DNA from: CAVWSM01 sp963757805
GTDB taxonomy: Bacteria; Actinomycetota; Actinomycetes; Jiangellales; Jiangellaceae
Length of the DNA: 64,000 nt
Direction: 5' to 3'
Assembly: GCA_963757805.1 (NCBI GenBank)
Contig: CAVWSM010000006.1
Location: 1-64,000 of the forward strand
Made by a program: the position numbers and the translations under genes. Below are positions 9,182-18,170 of this stretch, piece by piece. Below the pieces are notes generated by a model. That model saw nothing but the letters and a program-made list of their open reading frames with translations. It was not told the DNA's origin and made no database searches. The stretch's first letter is position 1. The number at the start of each line of letters is the position of its first letter.

Positions 9182-11197
9182 ATGACCGATGCCGCCGACC
9201 AGCTCGCGCTCATCCGCGAGACCGTGCGCCGGTCGCGGCCCAAGGCTGCCGACCCGCCCGCGGCGGAGATGCCGGTGGCCCGAGTGCTGGTCGACGTGCC
9301 GCTCGCTCACCTCGACAAACCGTTCGATTACGAAGTGGGGGAGTCGCAGTCGGCGGCGGCGCAGCCGGGGGTGCGGGTGCGCGTCCGGTTCGCCGGGCAG
9401 CAGGTCGACGGGTTCATCACTGAGCGAGTGGCCGTCAGCGAGCACACCGGCCGGCTTGCGCGCATCGGTCGCGTCGTCTCACCTGAGCCGGTCCTGACGC
9501 CGGAGGTGCTGCGCGTGGCGCAGCAGGTGGCCGACAGGTACGCGGGGACTCTGGCCGATGTGCTGCGCCTGGCAGTCCCGCCGCGGCATGCCCGCGTGGA
9601 GAGCGCCGCCGTCCGCGCAGCCAGCGATCCGCCGACGATTTCCGCCCCCGCGCCGACCGGCTGGGACGACTACCCCAACGGCCCTCGATTCCTCCGGGCG
9701 CTGGCCAAGGGGCAGGCACCGCGCGCGGTGTGGACTGCGCTGCCGGTCACCCGGGCCGACCCCTTCGCGTTGTTGGCAGCAGCCCTCGGCACGGCTCTCG
9801 CGGCCGGCAGGGGTGTCCTCGCCGTGGTGCCGGACCTCCGCGATCTGCGTCGGCTCGATGCGGCGATGCAGCAGGTGTTGCCATCGAGCAGCTACGTCGT
9901 GCTGTCAGCGGACCTCGGCCCGGCCGAGCGTTATCGGCGGTGGCTCGCCGTGCGGCGCGGTCAGGTGCGGGCGGTGATCGGCACCCGTGCCGCCGCCTGG
10001 GCACCGGTCGCCGAACTTGGTCTCGTTGCCTGCTGGGACGACGGCGACGATCTGCTGGCCGAGCCTCGCGCCCCCTACCCGCACACCCGCGAGGTGCTGC
10101 TGCTCCGCGCGCACGAGGCACGAGCGGGAGTGCTGCTCGGCGGCCACACCTGCACAGCCGAGGCGGCGCAGCTGATCGACACCGGTTGGGCCCGCCCCTT
10201 GGCGGCCACTCGGGACACCGCCCGCGCCGCCGCGGCGCAGGTGACGGTGGCCGGCGACGACGCCGATGTCGCCCGTGACGAGGCGGCCCGGGTCGCCCGC
10301 ATCCCTTCAGTCGCCTGGCGGGTTGCCCGGGACGCGCTGACAAACGGGCCGGTGCTGGTTCAGGTGCCGCGCGCGGGTTACCTGCCTGCCGTCGCGTGTG
10401 CGCGTTGCCGACTTCCTGCGCGGTGCGCGCACTGCCACGGCCCACTTGCGCTCGCCGGGCGAGCGGCGGCCCCGCGGTGCGGATGGTGCGGCCGTACGGC
10501 GAACGACCGGGCCTGCCCACAATGCGGCGACACCCGCATCCGCGCCCTGCGTACGGGAGCCGCGCGCACCGCGGAGGAGCTCGGCCGCGCCTTCGCGGGC
10601 GTCCCCGTACGCACGTCCTCCGGCGACCACATCCTCGACTCGGTCGGGCCGGAGCCGTCCCTCGTCATCGCGACGCCTGGCGCGGAGCCGATCGCCGACG
10701 ACGGCTACGCCGCCGCCCTGCTGCTCGACGGGCAGCTGCTCCTGGCGCGGCCCGACCTGCGCGCTTCCGAGGAGGCGCTCCGGCGCTGGGCCGCTGCAGT
10801 AGCGCTCGTACGGCCAACGGGCCGTGTCGCGCTCGTCGCCGACCCGGCACACCCCGCCGTCCAAGCGCTGGTCCGCGCCGATCCGCTCGGCTTTGCCGAG
10901 CGGCAGCTCGCCGAACGGGTGCAGGTGCGGCTGCCCCCCGCGGCCCGGCTGGCCGAGATCGAGGGAGCGCCGGAGGACGTGGCCGACCTGATCGGGGCGC
11001 TCAGCTTGCCGCCGGGCGGGGAGGTGCTCGGCCCACTGCCCACCGGGGACGATGGCCGGGAGCGCGCTTTCGTCCGCGCCCCACGACAGCATGGCGTCGC
11101 CCTCGCCCGCACGCTCAAACAGGCGCAAGGCATGCGCAGCGCGGCCAAGCGCGGCGGTCCCGTACGTGTCCGAGTCGACCCGGTCGACGTCGGCTGA
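9182..11197 (+). CDS. priA: Primosomal protein N' (PriA), actinobacterial helicase-degenerate form
   Basis: 671 residues. The N-terminal DNA-binding region (ARVLVDVPLAHLDKPFDYEV) is characteristic of PriA, which recognises stalled replication forks. The zinc-binding region from residue 406 has four CxxC pairs (CARC, CAHC, CGWC, CPQC). I find no Walker A (GKT/GKS) or DEAH box where a helicase would have them; the corresponding stretch reads GRGVLAVVPDLRDLRRLDAA. This loss is known for actinobacterial PriA-like proteins, so the protein probably acts as a fork-binding scaffold rather than a helicase. The position after metK and before the HAD and def-fmt genes is typical. The frame is intact. 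Confidence 0.92.
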   Translation: MTDAADQLALIRETVRRSRPKAADPPAAEMPVARVLVDVPLAHLDKPFDYEVGESQSAAAQPGVRVRVRFAGQQVDGFITERVAVSEHTGRLARIGRVVSPEPVLTPEVLRVAQQVADRYAGTLADVLRLAVPPRHARVESAAVRAASDPPTISAPAPTGWDDYPNGPRFLRALAKGQAPRAVWTALPVTRADPFALLAAALGTALAAGRGVLAVVPDLRDLRRLDAAMQQVLPSSSYVVLSADLGPAERYRRWLAVRRGQVRAVIGTRAAAWAPVAELGLVACWDDGDDLLAEPRAPYPHTREVLLLRAHEARAGVLLGGHTCTAEAAQLIDTGWARPLAATRDTARAAAAQVTVAGDDADVARDEAARVARIPSVAWRVARDALTNGPVLVQVPRAGYLPAVACARCRLPARCAHCHGPLALAGRAAAPRCGWCGRTANDRACPQCGDTRIRALRTGAARTAEELGRAFAGVPVRTSSGDHILDSVGPEPSLVIATPGAEPIADDGYAAALLLDGQLLLARPDLRASEEALRRWAAAVALVRPTGRVALVADPAHPAVQALVRADPLGFAERQLAERVQVRLPPAARLAEIEGAPEDVADLIGALSLPPGGEVLGPLPTGDDGRERAFVRAPRQHGVALARTLKQAQGMRSAAKRGGPVRVRVDPVDVG

Positions 11198-11238
11198 CCG
11201 GTGGCCCGGCAACAGCTGGGCTGACAACATCGTGACCC

Positions 11239-11869
11239 GTGCTCACCGGTGCCGTCGTCTTCGACCTCGGTGGTGTCCTGATCGACTGGGACCCGCGCTA
11301 CCTCTACAAATCGCTGCTGCCGGACGAGGCACGCAGTCGAGAAGTTCCTCGCCGAGGTCGACTTCATGGCGTGGAACCTCGAGCAGGACCGCGGCCGGCC
11401 CTGGCCCGAGGCCGTCACCGAGCTGAGCGCCCGCCACCCCGACCGAGCCGCGCTGATCGAGGCGTACGACCGGCGCTGGCGAGAATCGATCGCCGGCGAC
11501 TACCCGGCCAATGTCGAGGTGCTGCGCGAGCTGCACGCGGCCGGTCACCCGCTCTTCGCGCTGTCCAACTTTTCCGCGGCCAAGTTCGCGCTGCTGCGGC
11601 ACGAGCTCGACTGGTTCGATCTCTTCGACGGCTGGGTCGTCTCCGGCGAGCACCGACTGGTCAAGCCCGACCCCGCGATCTACCGACTGCTGCTCGACAC
11701 CTTCGACCTGGACCCCCGCTCGACTACCTATGTCGACGATGTCGCCGCCAACGCCGAGGCCGCCAGCGAGCTGGGGATGACCGCTGTCCACCTCCGCGAC
11801 CCCGAAGACCTGCGCGCCGAGCTGACCCTGCTCGGCTTGCTCGGCGGGCCACGCCCGCGCGCCTTCTAG
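11239..11869 (+). pseudogene. HAD-superfamily hydrolase, one frameshift as read
   Basis: Starts at a GTG with the HAD motif I VVFDLGGVLIDWDPRYLY (nucleophile Asp in FDLGG). The frame changes once between about 11325 and 11340; the second frame reads VEKFLAEVDFMAWNLEQDRG and continues intact to 11869. Motif II is FALSNFSAAKF, and motifs III/IV are KPDPAIYRLLLD and TYVDDVAANAEAA. Members are small-molecule phosphatases or haloacid dehalogenase-like enzymes; the substrate is not predictable. It is encoded between priA and def. A single missing or extra base restores one product of about 210 residues, so a sequence error is the simplest explanation. Confidence 0.85.
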
Positions 11870-11907
11870 ACTGGTACGCGCACAACCGCCCGACCAGGAG
11901 TGACAGC

Positions 11908-12452
11908 GTGGCCATCCAGCCGATCCGACTCTTCGGCGACCCAGTGCTGCGCACGGTCGCCGAGCCGGTGCAGACCTTCGACAAGGAGCTGCGCCAGCTG
12001 GTCGCTGACCTGTCCGAGACGATGGTGGACGCCCCAGGCGTCGGGCTTGCGGCGCCGCAGATCGGAGTGTCGCTACGCGTGTTCACCTACCACGCCGATG
12101 GTGAGCTCGGGCACCTCATCAACCCCGACCTCGACCTGTCGGACGAGCTCCAGGACGGCGACGAGGGCTGCCTGTCACTTCCGGGTCTGTCCTACGACTG
12201 CCGCCGCGCCCTGCGCGTGGTCGCCAAGGGCATGAACATGTACGGCGACCCCGTCGTGATCGAAGGCAGCGAGCTGCTTGCCCGGTGCATCCAGCACGAG
12301 ACCGACCACCTCGACGGCGTGCTGTTCATCGACCGGCTCGACCGGGAGGCCCGCAAGGCGGCGATGAAGGCGATCCGTGAGGCCGACTGGGTCGGCGGGC
12401 ACCAGCCGGCGGTCAAGCTGTCGCCGCACCGACATTCGGCAAGGCGCTCTGA
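11908..12452 (+). pseudogene. def: Peptide deformylase, C-terminal frameshift as read
   Basis: GTG start at 11908. The three deformylase motifs are present: GVGLAAPQIGVS, EGCLSLPG and the metal site CIQHETDHLDG (HExxH-type). The enzyme removes the formyl group from nascent proteins. As read the frame has no stop and runs straight into fmt. One base inserted near 12430-12436 restores the usual ending (FGKAL) and the stop at 12450-12452, five bases before the fmt ATG. The apparent Def-Fmt fusion is therefore an artefact. Only the last six or seven residues are affected, so the enzyme is otherwise complete. Confidence 0.88.
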
Positions 12453-12456
12453 GCCC

Positions 12457-13390
12457 ATGCGACTCGTCTTTGCCGGCACTCCTGAGGTGGCGGTGCCCTC
12501 GCTCGAGGCCCTGCTTGCCTCCAACCACGAGGTCGTCGCCGTCATCACCCGTCCCGACGCCCCGGCCGGCCGCGGCCGGCACCTCGCTGCGAGCCCCGTC
12601 GCCGAGGTCGCCGACAAGCACGGACATTGAGACCCTCAAGCCCGCCCGCGCCGGCGACCCCGACTTCGTGGCCCGGCTCGCCGAGATCGCGCCCGACTGC
12701 GTGCCCGGTCGTCGCCTACGGCAACCTCATCCCGCCGGCGGCACTCGACATCCCGGTCCACGGCTGGGTCAACCTGCACTTCTCGGTGCTGCCCGCGTGG
12801 CGCGGCGCGGCTCCCGTACAGCACGCGATCATGGCCGGCGACGAGGTGACCGGCGCCAGCACGTTCCGCATCGAGCAGGGGCTGGACACCGGCCCCGTCT
12901 ACGGGGTCGTCACCGAGCCGATCGGTCGGTTCGACACGAGCGGCGACCTGCTGGCCCGACTCGCGGTCTCCGGCGCGCGCCTGCTCGTGGCCACGGTCGA
13001 CGGCATCGAGTCCGGCGAGCTGCGCGCCGCAGCCGCAGCCGGCCGACGGCGTGACCTATGCGCCCAAGGTCACGGTCGACGACGCGCACATCGACTGGAC
13101 CACTCCGGCGCTGCGCGTCGACCGGCTCGTGCGCGGGTGCACGCCAGCCCCCGGAGCGTGGACGACGTTTCGCGGCGAGCGGCTCAAGGTCGGACCCGTC
13201 CAGCTCGTGCCGGAGCTGGCTGAGCTCGCCCCGGGAGGAGTCGTGGCCGACAAGCACACGGTCCTGCGTCGGCACCGGCAGCCACGCCGTCGAGCTCGGC
13301 GAGGTGCGACCCCAGGGCAAGAAGCCGATGGCGGCGGCAGACTGGGCGCGCGGGGTGCGCCCAGAGCAGGGCGAACAGGTGGGAGGCTAA
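12457..13390 (+). pseudogene. fmt: Methionyl-tRNA formyltransferase, four frameshifts as read
   Basis: ATG at 12457 directly after def. The pieces in order: MRLVFAGTPEVAVPSLEALL and DAPAGRGRHLAASPVAEVA (to about 12620); DIETLKPARAGDPDFVARLA (to about 12700); VVAYGNLIPPAALDIP, NLHFSVLPAWRGAAPVQHAI, the catalytic region through GLDTGPVYG (to about 13045); TYAPKVTVDDAHIDW and the C-terminal tRNA-binding domain (to about 13270); then AVELGEVRPQGKKPMAAADW to the stop at 13390. Shifts sit near 12620, 12705, 13045 and 13270 and are of both signs. It formylates initiator Met-tRNA using 10-formyl-tetrahydrofolate. Every domain is present, so indel errors are much more likely than decay of this near-essential gene. 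Confidence 0.87.
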
Positions 13391-13392
13391 GG

Positions 13393-14791
13393 GTGGTCGC
13401 GGCATCGAAGGGGCGCCCGGCCGGCCGATCTCGGCGCGTGGTCGATCCGGCGCGGCGGGCGGCGTTCGACCTGCTGTGCAGGGTCGAGCTCGAGGACGCC
13501 TACGCCAACCTCGTGCTGCCCGGTCTGCTCACCGAGCGCGGCATCGTCGGGCGCGATGCGGCCTTCGCCACCGAGCTGACCTACGGCGCGCTGCGCGGCC
13601 AGGGCGCCTACGACACCGTCCTCGAGGCCTGCGTCGACCGGCCGCTCGCCGAGCTCGATCCGAAGCTCCTCGCGCTGCTGCGCCTGGGCGCCCACCAACT
13701 GCTCGCCACGCGGGTGCCGGCACACGCGGCCGTCGCGCTCGTCCGTCGACATCGCGCGCGAGGCGATCGGCGAGGGCCCGGCCCGGCTCGCCAATGCCGT
13801 GCTGCGGCGGGTCGCCGCCAGGCCGCTCGACGACTGGATGGTGCGGCTCGCGCCGGACGCCAACGAGGACCCGATCGGGCACCTCGCGATGCGCCACTCG
13901 CATCCCGTGTGGGTCGTTCAGGCGTTCTCCGACGCGCTCGGCGGCGACCTCGCCGAGGTGTCGCATCTCCTCGCCGCCGACAACGACCCGCCGTCGGTGA
14001 CCCTGGTCGTCCGACCCGGGCGCGCCGAGGTGTCCGAGCTCATCGAGGCAGGCGCGACACCCGGCCGCTGGTCCCCGTACGCCGCGGTCCTCAACTCCGG
14101 CCAGCCGCGCGAGATCCCGGCCGTCGCCGAGGGCCGGGCCGGCGTGCAGGACGAGGGCAGCCAGCTCGTCGCCCTCGCCCTGGCACAGGCTGAGACGGTC
14201 GGCCCGGACCGCGGCCGCTGGATCGACATGTGTGCCGGCCCAGGCGGCAAGGCCGCACTGTCTGGCCGGCCTGGCCGGGGCACGCGACGCCAGCCTGCTG
14301 GCCGTCGAGCGGCAACAGCACCGCACCCAGCTCGTGCGCAACGCGCTCGTCGGGACGCCGGGTGCGTGGGCGGCAATCACCGCCGACGCGATCCGATCGC
14401 CGTGGGCGGAGGGCGCATTCGACCGGGTGCTCGTCGACGTGCCGTGCACCGGGCTCGGAGCGCTCCGCCGACGGCCCGAGGCACGCTGGCGGCGCAAGCC
14501 CGAGCGACATCGCCAAGCTCGCTCCGCTGCAGCGCGGGCTGCTGCACGCCGCGGTGCGCGGCACCAGACCAGGCGGGCTGGTCGCCTACGTGACGTGCTC
14601 GCCGCACCTGGCGGAGACGCGGGTCATCGTCTCCGACGTGCTCCACGCAGCGCGACGACGTGGAGCAGATCGACGCCCGGCCGTATCTGCCAGGCGTCCC
14701 GGATCTCGGCGACGGCCCGCACGTCCAGCTCTGGCCGCACCGGCACGGCACCGACGCGATGTTCCTGGCGCTGCTGCGCCGCCGGGTCTGA
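13393..14791 (+). pseudogene. rsmB: 16S rRNA (cytosine-967-C5)-methyltransferase RsmB, several frameshifts as read
   Basis: GTG start two bases after the fmt stop. The N-terminal NusB-like RNA-binding domain is read in the first frame (DPARRAAFDLLCRVELEDAY, DAAFATELTYGALRGQG). After a shift near 13745 comes the bridge domain and the SAM-binding motif DMCAGPGGKAAL (about 14227-14262). After another near 14265 come DVPCTGLGALRRRPEARW (catalytic PC motif) and, after shifts near 14495 and 14650, the second catalytic Cys (YVTCSPH), ending HRHGTDAMFLALL at 14791. Both catalytic cysteines are present. The enzyme methylates C967 of 16S rRNA (E. coli numbering). Gene order fmt-rsmB-rpe is conserved. 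Sequence indels are the likely cause of the breaks. Confidence 0.87.
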
Positions 14792-14819
14792 CTCACGCCG
14801 CCCGGATAGCCTCGATCTC

Positions 14820-15601
14820 GTGGGTATCCAGATCGCACCGAGCATCCTGAATGCCGACTTCGCCAACCTCGAGGCGGAGATTGCGCGCATCAGCACCGCC
14901 GACTGGGTGCACGTCGACGTGATGGACAACCACTTCGTGCCCAACCTGACCCTCGGGCTGCCCGTGGTCGAGGCGCTCCTTGCCCGGAGCGAGCTGCCGA
15001 TCGACTGCCATCTCATGATCGAAAACCCGGACCTCTGGGCGCCGCCAATACGCCGAGGCCGGCGCGGCCAATGTGACCTTCCACGTCGAGGCGGCGCACG
15101 CGCCCGTGCGACTCGCCCGCGAGCTGCGGCGCCGCGGCGCGCGGGCGGGCATGGCCCTCAAGCCGGCGACGCCCATCGAGCCCTACGCCGAACTGCTGCC
15201 CGAGCTGGACATGATCCTGGTGATGACCGTCGAGCCGGGGTTCGGGGGACAGGCCTTCCTTGATCTGTGCCTGCCTAAGATCCGCGCCGCCCGCGAGCTG
15301 ATCAGCCGCCATGGGGGACAGGTGTGGCTGCAGGTGGACGGCGGCGTGTCCAGCCTCGACCATCGAGCGCTGCGCCGAGGCCGGCGCCGACGTGTTCGTC
15401 GCCGGGTCCGCCGTCTACGGTGCGGAGGACGCGGACGCGGCGATCAAGGAGCTGCGGGATCTGGCCGCGGACGCCGGACGGCCCCGCCGGGTGACGTCCG
15501 AGCGACCGCGGGTTCGACGAGCCCTCGCCCGTGGCAGGCCGCCTCGGGGCGCGAGGCGTGTCACAATGGCAAGTGAGCAATGCGTGCTCCGGGGTCGGTG
15601 A
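14820..15601 (+). pseudogene. rpe: Ribulose-phosphate 3-epimerase, frameshifts as read
   Basis: GTG at 14820 (QIAPSILNADFANLEAEI). The beta/alpha barrel is complete in three frames: first to CHLMIENPD, then from about 15050 TFHVEAAHAP, AGMALKPATPIEP and MTVEPGFGGQAF, then from about 15360 TIERCAEAGADVFVAGSAVYG. Shifts are near 15045 and 15360. As read the last frame continues to 15601, overlapping the FMN riboswitch; family length (about 220-225 residues) and a stop in the neighbouring frame at 15492-15494 suggest the true end is near 15494 with a third indel. It interconverts ribulose 5-phosphate and xylulose 5-phosphate; ribulose 5-phosphate is also a riboflavin precursor. Confidence 0.85.
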
Positions 15602-15708
15602 AATTCCGAACCGGCGGTGACAGTCCGCGACCCGACCGCAGCCAGCGGCCGGTGGACCAGGTGAAACTCCTGGACCGACGGTGAGAGTCCGGATGGGAGG
15701 CAGCACGC
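15582..15708 (+). promoter_or_regulatory. FMN riboswitch (RFN element) ahead of the riboflavin operon
   Basis: P1 closes perfectly between 15582-15588 (GCGTGCT) and 15702-15708 (AGCACGC). Between them are conserved RFN blocks: GGGGTCGGTGAAATTCCGAA, CCGGCGGTGACAGTCCGCGA (to about 15630), the variable stem, GGTGAAACTCCTGGACCGAC and GGTGAGAGTCCGGATGGGAG. FMN binding would repress ribD and the genes behind it. About 110 bases separate the aptamer from the ribD ATG; hairpins there could block the ribosome site or terminate transcription, but I cannot decide which. Confidence 0.96.
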
Positions 15709-15818
15709 AGGAGCGGTTGGCTCCGTGGTCCGTCTCGCGGAGCGCGATGGCAACCGCATCCTGACGCGTCGCACGCGTCGACACCCCCGGGGCACTCACG
15801 ACAGGTGAGGAGCCCGGG

Positions 15819-16864
15819 ATGGCAACCACACACGAGGTGGCGGCGATGCGCCGCGCCCTGGTGCTTGCGGCCACGCCCGGCGTCCCCCTCGGCCCCAACC
15901 CGCGGGTGGGCTGCGTGATCCTGGACGTGAAGGGCAACGCCATCGCGGAGGGCTACCACCGCGGCGCGGGCACGCCCCACGCCGAGGCGGCGGCTCTCGC
16001 CGCAGCGGGCGACCGCGCACGGGGTGCCACCGCGGTCGTCACACTCGAGCCGTGCAACCACACGGGCCGCACCGGACCGTGCGCGGAAGCCCTGAGTCGC
16101 GGCCGGGATCCGGCGTGTGGTGTTCGCCCAGACCGACAGCAACCCCGTCGCCCGCGGGGGAGCTGACCGGCTGCGCACCGCAGGCGTCGACGTCGAGGGC
16201 GGCGTCCTGGCGGCCGACGCCGAACAGCTGAACCACGCCTGGTCGTACGCGATCCGCCATCAGCGGCCCTACGTGACCTGGAAGCTCGCCGCCACCCTCG
16301 ACGGGCGCAGCGCGGCGGCTGACGGCACCAGCCGCTGGATCACCTCCGCATCCGCGCGCGCCGACGTGCATCGACTCCGCGGCCGAGTGCGACGCGATCC
16401 TGGTCGGCACCGGCACCGTCCTCGCAGACGACCCGCACCTCACCGTGCGCGATGCCGCCGAACCAACCGCTGCCCCGAAAGCTGCAGCCGCTGCGCGTCG
16501 TCATGGGCCACCGCCCCATCCCTGCCAACGCGCGCGTGCTCGATGACGCGGCGGAAACCCTGCACCTCGCAGACCCACGACCCGGCCGAGGCACTCGGCC
16601 AGCTGTTCGCCCGCGACCGCCAGCACGTCTGGCTGGAGGGCGGTCCGACGCTTGCCGGCGCATTCATCAAGGCCGACCTCGTCGACCGAGTCGTCGCCTA
16701 CATCGCACCCGCCTTGCTGGGCGCCGGCCCGGCCGCCTTGCAGGACGCGGGAATCAGCACGATCGGCGAAGCGCTCCGTCTCGATGGTGCGCGACGTGAC
16801 GCAGATCGGACCTGACATCCGAGTGATCGCCGACACCCGCGAGAAGGACGAGAAGGAGCAGTGA
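15819..16864 (+). pseudogene. ribD: Diaminohydroxyphosphoribosylaminopyrimidine deaminase / 5-amino-6-(5-phosphoribosylamino)uracil reductase, several frameshifts as read
   Basis: ATG at 15819 behind the riboswitch. The deaminase domain carries its zinc motifs (HAEAAALAAAG, LEPCNHTGRTGPC). The reductase domain follows as fragments in alternating frames: PYVTWKLAATLDGRSAAADG, AILVGTGTVLADDPHLTVRD, PLRVVMGHRPIPANARVLD, VWLEGGPTLAGAFIKADLVD and VRDVTQIGPDIRV, ending at 16864. Shifts lie near 16100, 16375, 16455, 16570 and 16790. It performs the second and third steps from GTP to riboflavin. Its stop shares a base with the ribE ATG. All expected blocks are present, so indel errors rather than loss are likely. 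Confidence 0.87.
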
Positions 16865-17469
16865 TGTTCACCGGCATCGTGGAGGAGCTCGGCGAGGTGG
16901 TCGCCATCGACCACCCCGGACCGGACAGCGCCCGTCTCACCGTGCGCGGACCGCTCGTCACGAAAGACGTCGTCCACGGCGGCTCGATCGCGGTCAACGG
17001 CGTTTGTCTGACGGTCGTGCACACGGATTCCGACGCCTTCACGGCCGACGTGATGAAGGAGACGCTCGACCGCACCAGCCTCGGCTCGCTCACGACCGGC
17101 GACCGCGTCAACCTCGAGCGCGCGGTGCGCAGCGACGGACGCCTCGACGGGCATGTCGTGCAGGGTCACGTCGACGGCCCCGCGCCGATCATCAGCCGCA
17201 CGCCGGGGGACCGCTGGGAGGTCGTACGCATCGAACTCCCTCGCGATCTGGCCCGCTACGTCGCGCTCAAGGGGTCCATCGCCGTCGACGGGGTCTCGCT
17301 CACCGTGTCCGGACTCGGCCCCGACTGGTTCGAGGTCTGCCTGATCCCAATCACCCTCGAGCTGACCACGCTCGGCACCAGACAACCCGGCGACCTCGTC
17401 AACCTCGAGGTCGACGTCATCGCGAAGTACGTGGAGCGCCTGCTCACGACCGAAAGGACCGACCCGTGA
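16864..17469 (+). CDS. ribE: Riboflavin synthase (alpha subunit)
   Basis: 201 residues from the ATG at 16864 (MFTGIVEELGEV), which overlaps the ribD stop by one base; a GTG one codon earlier is less likely. The protein is an internal duplication of two lumazine-binding barrels: GGSIAVNGVCLTVV in the first and KGSIAVDGVSLTVSG in the second, with HVVQGHVDGPAPI between. It dismutates two 6,7-dimethyl-8-ribityllumazine molecules to riboflavin. The frame is intact. The next gene starts inside its last codon. Confidence 0.95.
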   Translation: MFTGIVEELGEVVAIDHPGPDSARLTVRGPLVTKDVVHGGSIAVNGVCLTVVHTDSDAFTADVMKETLDRTSLGSLTTGDRVNLERAVRSDGRLDGHVVQGHVDGPAPIISRTPGDRWEVVRIELPRDLARYVALKGSIAVDGVSLTVSGLGPDWFEVCLIPITLELTTLGTRQPGDLVNLEVDVIAKYVERLLTTERTDP

Positions 17470-18170
17470 TCGAGTGGCTCTTCGAGTCGCACATCCACAT
17501 CCTCGGCGCCGACATCCTGTGGCGCGAGATCATCGGCAACGGCTTCGGGCTCGCGTCGGCGATCGGCGGGATGCGGCGCAAGGTGTGGGCCTGGCCCATC
17601 GGCATCGTCGGCAACGTCCTGCTGTTCACGGTGTTCTTCGGGATCGCGTTCAGCAACCCGCAGCACCAGACCCTCTACGGCCAGGCCGCCCGGCAGGTGT
17701 TCTTCATCGTCGTCAGCGTCTACGGCTGGTGGCGGTGGAACGCCAACAAGCACAGCGGCTCCAACGCCCCTGCCGTGCGCCCGCGGTGGGCAACGCCACG
17801 CGAGCGGACGACGTACATCTCCGTCGCTTTGGTCGGTGTCCTCGTCTGCTGGGGGATCTTCCGCGCGATCGGCACCGAGTGGCCGGCTCCGTGGTGGTAC
17901 TTCCTCGCCGACTCATGGATCTTCGTCGGGTCGATCCTCGCCACGTACGCGATGGCCCGCGGCTGGGTGGACTTCTGGCTGTGCTGGCTCGCCGTCGACC
18001 TGGTGGGAGTGCCGGAGCTCATCTACTTCAAGTTCTACCCGTCGGCTCTGCTCTACGGGGTCTACGGCGGCTTCGTGATCTGGGGCTTCGTCGTCTGGCT
18101 GCGCGTGGCGCGCACGGAGACTGCTGCACTCGGCTCGAGCGCACCGAGACCGGACGAGATGCCGGTATGA
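17466..18170 (+). CDS. ribM: PnuC-family transporter, probable riboflavin importer RibM
   Basis: 234 residues from the GTG at 17466, overlapping the ribE stop (GTGA). The protein has about seven hydrophobic helices (for example WPIGIVGNVLLFTVFFGIAF and YISVALVGVLVCWGIFRAI) and the PnuC family YGWWRW motif. Classic PnuC carries nicotinamide riboside, but the place inside an FMN-riboswitch riboflavin operon between ribE and ribBA is that of RibM (PnuX), shown to take up riboflavin in Corynebacterium and Streptomyces relatives. It lies in the cytoplasmic membrane. Substrate is inferred from context. Confidence 0.85.
   Translation: MIEWLFESHIHILGADILWREIIGNGFGLASAIGGMRRKVWAWPIGIVGNVLLFTVFFGIAFSNPQHQTLYGQAARQVFFIVVSVYGWWRWNANKHSGSNAPAVRPRWATPRERTTYISVALVGVLVCWGIFRAIGTEWPAPWWYFLADSWIFVGSILATYAMARGWVDFWLCWLAVDLVGVPELIYFKFYPSALLYGVYGGFVIWGFVVWLRVARTETAALGSSAPRPDEMPV

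Noticed and set aside
13051..14193. Open frame joining the end of fmt with the start of rsmB
   Set aside because: The fmt stop at 13388-13390 is in the true fmt frame; the joined frame is caused by an indel near 13270.
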